Assembly: GCA_007119305.1 (NCBI GenBank)
Contig: SKPY01000373.1
Span: forward strand, 1 to 5,333
Reading direction: 5' to 3'
Length of the DNA: 5,333 bases
Origin: Nitriliruptorales bacterium
GTDB taxonomy: Bacteria > Actinomycetota > Nitriliruptoria > Euzebyales > Egibacteraceae
Numbering within the stretch: the first letter of the stretch is position 1; each line of letters starts with the position of its first letter. Positions 1-4,047 of this stretch are shown one piece after another. The notes beneath the pieces are model-generated. The model saw only the letters and a program-made list of their open reading frames with translations, did no database searches and was not told the DNA's origin. The translations under genes and the position numbers were made by a program.

Positions 1-758
1 TCGGCGGCGTCGGCGCCGGCCGACGTGCTGCGCACCGCGGCCGCGTCAACCCCGCCGACCTCGACGGCGCTCGGGCGCACGGGCTCGTGGCGGACCTCCA
101 GGCTCGCGACGTTGCTCGCGTCGCCCATGCCGACGGTGAGCACCGCCTGGGCGGGCACGTCGAGCAGCGGCTTGCGGAAGTGCCCCTCGACGACGCCGGG
201 CACCGGGGTCGGGGCGACGAAGACCTCGAAGCCGTTGCGGCGGGCGAGGTGGCGCAGGAAGCGGATGTCGGTGTCGCGCTGCACGACGGTGGTGTCGAGC
301 ATCGTGCGCACCGGCGTGGTCGGCTCGGTCACGGGGACGAGGCCGTGCTCGGCGAAGATCGCCGCGGCGATCGCGAAGTCCGGCATGTTCGGCCAGGAGC
401 GCACCTTGTCCTCGAGGTTCAGCGCGGCGGTGGCGTCGAGCGCGGCGACCTCGAGCGCCGAGGCGCCCGGCTCGTCGGCGAACGTGACGGCGATGTCGGT
501 GACGGTCGCGTCGATCACGGGGGTGGGCACGCCGGGCCCGGCGGCGACGAGCAGGGTGAGGCGGGTCAGCCGGTCGAACGTGCCGGCGTCGACGATCCGC
601 CAGCCCGTCGGCTCCGGGCTGATGCCGAGGCGCAGGCGGAGCAGGCCGGCGGTGTCGAGGTCGACCTCGGCGGTGACCTCGTCGACGGCCTCGACGACCT
701 CGGCGGGGGCCGGGGTCCGGTCGAGCAGCAGCGCCCAGGTCACGGTGCGCACCGTCAC
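1..758 (-). CDS. gp27/VgrG-like spike protein (Afp8 / phage late control D type), 3'-partial
   Basis: The minus-strand frame starting at GTG 756-758 stays open to the left edge, giving 252 complete codons and no stop. The GTG overlaps the LysM stop (GTGA), with a GGGGG stretch just upstream. Translation begins VTVRTVTWALLLD. Recognisable segments are LLRLRLGI (39-46), GTFDRLTRLTLLVAAG (59-74), a beta-rich segment PVIDATVTDIAVTF (80-93), the family hallmark TTVVQRDTDIRFLRHLARRN (156-175) followed by GFEVFV (176-181), GHFRKPLLD (192-200), and EVRHEPVRPSAVEVGG (221-236). This is the gp27-like base of the central spike trimer that plugs the inner tube at the baseplate. The gp5-like beta-helix/OB part expected at the C-terminus lies outside the window. 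Placement directly after the adaptor and LysM genes is the normal eCIS order (Afp7 then Afp8). It could formally be annotated as phage late control gene D protein. Confidence 0.88.
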   Translation of the reverse strand, partial: MTVRTVTWALLLDRTPAPAEVVEAVDEVTAEVDLDTAGLLRLRLGISPEPTGWRIVDAGTFDRLTRLTLLVAAGPGVPTPVIDATVTDIAVTFADEPGASALEVAALDATAALNLEDKVRSWPNMPDFAIAAAIFAEHGLVPVTEPTTPVRTMLDTTVVQRDTDIRFLRHLARRNGFEVFVAPTPVPGVVEGHFRKPLLDVPAQAVLTVGMGDASNVASLEVRHEPVRPSAVEVGGVDAAAVRSTSAGADAA

Positions 759-1027
759 ACCCCCGGGACGTCGAGCCGGCGGCCGGGCGCGAGCAGGTCC
801 TCTGGCCGGACGGCCCGGTTCGCGTCGCAGATGCGCCAGAACTGCTCGGGGTCGCCGAGCTCGGCATGGGCGATGTGGTCGAGCCGCTCGCCCTGCTCGA
901 CGACGTGGCCGGTCGCCCCGCGCCTGTCGGGGATGAGGCGGAGCCCGACGTAGCTCACGGGCTCGCCATCCCCGCGCGTGTGCTCGCGCAGCGGCGTGCC
1001 CTCGTAGCGGCTGCCCCGGAACAGCAT
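755..1027 (-). CDS. LysM-domain baseplate protein (C-terminal part of Afp7/Pvc7 type)
   Basis: A 90-aa protein with an N-terminal segment typical of eCIS LysM proteins, SRYEGTP (6-12) and VSYVGLRLIPDR (24-35). One LysM domain follows (40-87): HVVEQGERLDHIA, LGDPEQFWRICDANRAV, and PEDLLAPGRRLDVP at the end. In contractile injection systems such LysM domains sit on the adaptor that holds the spike, and need not bind peptidoglycan. The frame is open well upstream. The ATG at 1025-1027 is chosen because it follows the CIS tube stop by 2 nt, has an AGGTG site 8 nt upstream, and begins exactly where the family-like sequence begins. The stop overlaps the GTG of the spike gene by 4 nt. The CIS tube and LysM proteins probably work as a two-chain equivalent of Afp7. 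Confidence 0.9.
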   Translation of the reverse strand: MLFRGSRYEGTPLREHTRGDGEPVSYVGLRLIPDRRGATGHVVEQGERLDHIAHAELGDPEQFWRICDANRAVRPEDLLAPGRRLDVPGV

Positions 1028-1029
1028 GG

Positions 1030-1704
1030 CTACAGCACCTGCGAGACCGCGGTGGCGGTGGCGTCGACGACGTTTGCTTGGGCGAGCGCCTCCTTGGCGA
1101 TGTGGTGGGCGACCGACGCGCCGTGCCCGAGGCTGCCGACGGTCAGGTCGAGGTAGGACAGGACGTGCAAGGACAGGTCGACGTCGGCGCGGATCGGGTT
1201 GAGCAGCGGGTCGTAGGCCTGCTCGGTGATCGACAGGGACTCGACCCGCACCGGCACGACGCGGCCGAGTCCCCACACGAGGAGCACGCTCGGCACCTCG
1301 GCGGCGGGCACCGCGCTCGCGCCCGCCTGGGTGAGCGCGGCGTTGCGCAGCATCTGCGTCGAGTCGGGATAGAGCAGGAGCTCGAGCGCGGCGAGCGCCG
1401 GGTGCACCCCGACGGTGACCGCGAGCGGGTCGCCGACCTCGAGCTTGTCGGTCGCGTCGAGCGTGATCTGTAGCGACAGCGACTCGGCCGGCGGCCCCGT
1501 CACCCGGATCGGCTCGCCGGCGCGCGCCCGCCCGCCGGCCTCCGCGCCGGTGCTCGTCTGGGTGCGGTGCCGGACCGTCCGGGTCACCGTGTCCGGGTTG
1601 TACTGGAACACGACGACGTTCGGCACGGGCCCGAGCAGCGCCGACGCGTACGCGACGAGCGCGCCTTTCAGCACCCGCGGCCGGCCCGGGAACTCAGACG
1701 TCAC
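1030..1704 (-). CDS. CIS tube / spike-adaptor protein (N-terminal part of Afp7/Pvc7 type)
   Basis: This 224-aa protein is a structural component at the base of the injection system, where it joins the inner tube to the central spike. The family pattern is clear: VVFQYNPDTVTR (31-42), ESLSLQITLDATDKL (74-88), GVHPALAALELLLYP (99-113), LLVWGLGRVVPVRVESLSIT (141-160), AYDPLLNPIRADVDLSL (163-179) and VLSYLDL (181-187). These match the CIS_tube domain in order and at the usual length. The C-terminal tail (188-224) is Ala-rich and helical. In Afp7/Pvc7 this domain is fused to a LysM domain; here the LysM domain is encoded by the next gene, only 2 nt downstream. The start is GTG at 1702-1704, overlapping the stop of the 75-aa gene (GTGA). 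Only a weak G-rich Shine-Dalgarno is present, so translation probably depends on coupling. Confidence 0.92.
   Translation of the reverse strand: MTSEFPGRPRVLKGALVAYASALLGPVPNVVVFQYNPDTVTRTVRHRTQTSTGAEAGGRARAGEPIRVTGPPAESLSLQITLDATDKLEVGDPLAVTVGVHPALAALELLLYPDSTQMLRNAALTQAGASAVPAAEVPSVLLVWGLGRVVPVRVESLSITEQAYDPLLNPIRADVDLSLHVLSYLDLTVGSLGHGASVAHHIAKEALAQANVVDATATAVSQVL
1036..1040 (-). promoter_or_regulatory. ribosome binding site of the LysM gene
   Basis: AGGTG on the minus strand, 8 nt before the ATG at 1025-1027 and inside the end of the CIS tube gene. It is a moderate match, but it supports the short 90-aa form over the longer open frame. Confidence 0.6.
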
Positions 1705-1928
1705 CGCTGCACCGCCCGCAGGACCTGCACGGCGACGCGCTCTGCGAGACGGTGCGGAGGGGCGGGGCCCCCGGACGCGAGCGCGCGCCCAAGCGCCGTC
1801 CGCAACCCCGCCGTCTCGGCCTCGTCGGCGGCGACGCCGCGCAGGATGATGCGATCCACGCGGAGGGCGCTGAGTCCGGTCGCGGGCGACGCGTCCCGCC
1901 CGCGGGCTCCTGTCTGGTCACCACTCAT
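1701..1928 (-). CDS. small eCIS-locus protein of unknown function (75 aa)
   Basis: I do not recognise a named family. The frame is open far upstream, but the ATG at 1926-1928 is the convincing start because a perfect AGGAGGT lies 9 nt upstream of it. The protein begins MSGDQTG and has a disordered-looking Gly/Ala/Asp N-terminus (1-18). A beta-like segment ALRVDRIILRGV (21-32) follows, then an Ala/Leu/Glu-rich helical stretch (33-52) and a second helix (60-74) ending in VLRAVQR. Its start overlaps the end of the DUF4157 gene by 11 nt. Its stop overlaps the GTG of the CIS tube gene (GTGA), so it is part of the same coupled transcript. Small proteins beside the tube and adaptor genes are common in eCIS loci; some belong to DUF5908, which has a similar short 'IxxLVIR' beginning, but I cannot assign this one to it. 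A structural or chaperone role linked to the adaptor next door is possible. The existence of the gene is well supported; its function is open. Confidence 0.8.
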   Translation of the reverse strand: MSGDQTGARGRDASPATGLSALRVDRIILRGVAADEAETAGLRTALGRALASGGPAPPHRLAERVAVQVLRAVQR

Positions 1929-4047
1929 CCGGTCGGCACCTCCTGTAGACCTGCGCGTAGCTCGCGGGGGCGTCCTTCGCATCCCGGTCGGCGCGCATCT
2001 CCGCGCCGATGAGCCCACGCACCTCGCGCACCGCCTCGGCGACCGGCTCGACGATCCGACCCTGCTCGGCAGCGATGTCCGGCTCGGGGACCTGTGCGGG
2101 TGCGGCCTCGTTCGGCAGCGGGATCTCGTTCGCACGGCGGACCATCGTCGCCCGGTGGCGGTGGAAGATCGCAAGGAACGCTGTCACGTGCTCCTGCTCG
2201 TGTGCCGCGGTGACCCGATAGGGGCACGAGCCCACCGGATACCGGGAGGAGACGTGCACAACGATGGGGTCGAGCCGGAAGGAGACGTTCGCGGAGCGGA
2301 CGTAGAGGGGCACCGTGGGAACGCCGCCGTTCGCGGCCGCGGGCCCGGTGCCCCAGGAGACCGTCATGCTCGGCTGCACGCGCACACGCGTGTAGCCCGC
2401 CCGGTTCACCCCGCGCCCGGACGGGCCGGGGTTCGCCTCGGAGCGCTCGGGGCTCGCCGGCGGCGCCACGTTCGTGAAGCTCACGGAGTAGGGAGCGTCC
2501 GCAGGAGCAGCCACGCCACCCGCGGGCGGCGCCTGCTGCGGCGGCGCCTGCTGCGGTGGTGCGGCCCCGGGGGGCGCGAACCAGGCGTCGATCTCGTCGA
2601 CGGACTCGAGGATCCGCTCGTGCATCCGCTCGCCCTGGCGCCGGATGAGCTCGTCGATGAACGACGGTGCAGGCCGCTCCGGCTCAGGTGGGCCGATCGT
2701 GGGCCCCTCGGGCAGCGCAGAACCTGAAGCGGGTGGCGCGACCTGCGGTGCGGGCGGCACCCGGGGGGTTCTCGGGGGGAACCGCACCGGCCCGGCGAGC
2801 CCGCCGGCCATGCGCGCGAACTCCCCGTAGGGCTCGGCGTTGTTCACCGGGTTGGGGCCCGGGTAGGTGGCCTCGTGGATGTACACGTCGTCGCCGTCGG
2901 CGCACGCGACCCCGACGGCGTGCGCGGCCTCGTGCACGAGCGTGGAGATGCGCGCGCCCACCGAGGCGTCGAAGAAGTCCCTGCAGATCCGGGCCCGCGC
3001 CCCGCCCGCGGGGCAGCGCTGGGCCGCGAGCGTGTCGGACCCTGCGCCCCCGCAGATGCCCTGGATGTTGCAGCGGTAGATGCTCGTGCCCGTCTCCAGC
3101 CGCCTGACGATGCGCCGGTCGTGGGTGGCGATGGTGGCCAGCGCCGCGGCGGTGGGTGTCGCGAAGTGGAAGTCGAGCGAGCGGCGGAGGACCGCCGCCC
3201 CCTGCCCGCCTGCCCGTACCGCCTCCACGAACGCGAGCGCGGCCCTTGCACCGTCGAGCGCGCGATCGTGCGCGGTGGTCAGCTCGGCGACCGGGTCCCG
3301 GGGCGGGGCGACGCCGGTGACCGCGTGGGTGCAGTCCACCGGCTGCCGCTGGACCGGGAGAGCCCGGTCGCGGGTGGCGAGCGCCCCGCCGCGCCGCTGC
3401 TGAAGGACGTGCGTGAGCTCATGGGCGAGCAGGGCCGTCCCCTCCCTCGTCGCGGGGTCGTACTGCCCGGCTGCGAACACGATCGTGCTGCCCGCCGTGT
3501 ACGCCCGTGCCCGCAGCTGGCGGGCGGACGCGTCGTCCGTGCTGACCCGGACATGGGAGAGGTCGTGGGCGAACCGGGACTCGAACCACCCCCGCACGCC
3601 GGCGGGCAGCGGCTGAGCACGCGCCTCGAGCGACGGGAGACGCACGGCGACGTCGGGCGCCACCGCGGGTTGTCGAGGCGTGTCCGACGCCTGGACGGAG
3701 GACGTGGACGCGCGGCCGGCGACGTGCACCCTGCGGTCCCGCACGCGGCCGGGGGACCGCACGAGCAGGTCGGCCACGCGGTCAGCCTCCTGCTCGAGCG
3801 CACGGTTCGCTGACGGCACCGCGAGGTCGACCTGCGCCGGGTGGCGCGGGCCGTCGGCAGCCTGCACCCGCACGCCCGTGAACGCGTGCCCGAGGTTCCC
3901 CTGCATCGTGGTGTCCGCCTGCTGGTCGCGATGGTCGGCGCACGCGCCGGGGGCGCAGCGGCCGTCCGGACACCGTTGGACGAGGTGGCGGCGTACCACG
4001 GCCGGGGCGGCGGCGCGCTCGGCGACGGGGACCACGGCGCGCGTCAT
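1918..4047 (-). CDS. DUF4157 protein with three HExxH zincin domains; candidate eCIS cargo/toxin
   Basis: A 709-aa protein with no signal peptide or membrane segment. In order: a Cys motif CPDGRCAPGAC (26-36); a conserved-looking LEQEADRVADLLV segment (84-96); a DUF4157 domain (about 145-220) with PLPAGVRGWFE, FAHDLSHVRV and the zinc motif HELTH (209-213); an aspzincin-like, deuterolysin/M35-type domain (about 253-412) with ICRDFFD (354-360), HEAAH (372-376), an Asp-rich DGDDVY (384-389, candidate third zinc ligand) and NAEPYGEFA (403-411); a proline-rich linker (424-530) interrupted by a probable amphipathic helix (462-490) and holding an APPQQ repeat; and a C-terminal domain with GSCPYRV and a third motif HEQEH (616-620). 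DUF4157 proteins are common in eCIS loci and linked to toxins. A role as delivered protease, with the other zincins as effector modules or self-processing enzymes, is inferred. The start is fixed by a GGAGG site 6 nt upstream and the 4-nt overlap with the ATPase gene; the end overlaps the next gene by 11 nt. Cleavage targets and activity are unknown. Confidence 0.92.
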   Translation of the reverse strand: MTRAVVPVAERAAAPAVVRRHLVQRCPDGRCAPGACADHRDQQADTTMQGNLGHAFTGVRVQAADGPRHPAQVDLAVPSANRALEQEADRVADLLVRSPGRVRDRRVHVAGRASTSSVQASDTPRQPAVAPDVAVRLPSLEARAQPLPAGVRGWFESRFAHDLSHVRVSTDDASARQLRARAYTAGSTIVFAAGQYDPATREGTALLAHELTHVLQQRRGGALATRDRALPVQRQPVDCTHAVTGVAPPRDPVAELTTAHDRALDGARAALAFVEAVRAGGQGAAVLRRSLDFHFATPTAAALATIATHDRRIVRRLETGTSIYRCNIQGICGGAGSDTLAAQRCPAGGARARICRDFFDASVGARISTLVHEAAHAVGVACADGDDVYIHEATYPGPNPVNNAEPYGEFARMAGGLAGPVRFPPRTPRVPPAPQVAPPASGSALPEGPTIGPPEPERPAPSFIDELIRRQGERMHERILESVDEIDAWFAPPGAAPPQQAPPQQAPPAGGVAAPADAPYSVSFTNVAPPASPERSEANPGPSGRGVNRAGYTRVRVQPSMTVSWGTGPAAANGGVPTVPLYVRSANVSFRLDPIVVHVSSRYPVGSCPYRVTAAHEQEHVTAFLAIFHRHRATMVRRANEIPLPNEAAPAQVPEPDIAAEQGRIVEPVAEAVREVRGLIGAEMRADRDAKDAPASYAQVYRRCRPDEW
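1938..1944 (-). promoter_or_regulatory. strong ribosome binding site of the 75-aa gene
   Basis: A full AGGAGGT on the minus strand, 9 nt before the ATG at 1926-1928, placed inside the end of the DUF4157 gene. It is the strongest Shine-Dalgarno seen in the window. It decides the start of a frame that is otherwise open about 250 nt further upstream. Confidence 0.8.
2525..2554. repeat. two perfect 15-bp tandem copies coding Pro/Gln linker
   Basis: The unit ggcggcgcctgctgc occurs twice back to back (2525-2539 and 2540-2554). It encodes the APPQQAPPQQAPP stretch, residues 496-508, of the DUF4157 protein. A 15-bp unit keeps the frame, so copy number could change without breaking the gene. It lies in the flexible linker before the third zincin-like domain. 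Confidence 0.85.

Noticed and set aside
46..867. Minus-strand open frame of 273 codons opposite the left end
   Set aside because: It lies in another frame of the same strand as the spike gene and is an Arg/Pro/His-rich shadow. The spike frame carries the recognisable motifs.
25..953. Two overlapping plus-strand open frames of about 290-300 codons
   Set aside because: Both are opposite the spike and LysM genes, which have clear family motifs. The plus translations are low-complexity (Ser/Thr/Arg or Gly/Asp/Val repeats) with no supported start.
1028..1276. Longer upstream extension of the LysM protein (173 codons)
   Set aside because: The extension is low-complexity and antithetic to the CIS tube frame. 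Family similarity begins only at the ATG at 1027.
1929..2174. Longer upstream extension of the 75-aa protein (157 codons)
   Set aside because: The extension is Arg/Ser/Pro-rich, overlaps the DUF4157 coding sequence and looks like a shadow. The AGGAGGT site places the start at 1928.
2525..2554. Tandem repeat as a possible CRISPR or mobile-element trace
   Set aside because: Only two 15-bp copies with no spacers, in frame inside a coding linker. A coding repeat explains it.
1567..2727. Long plus-strand open frame (386 codons) crossing several minus-strand genes
   Set aside because: It is antisense to the CIS tube, 75-aa and DUF4157 genes. It is rich in Arg/Gly/Asp typical of GC-rich shadow frames, with no recognisable domain.
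2875..3813. Plus-strand open frame of 312 codons
   Set aside because: It is antisense to the DUF4157 and aspzincin-like domains. Its composition (Arg, Gly, Val, Asp) reflects the reverse frame of a GC-rich gene.
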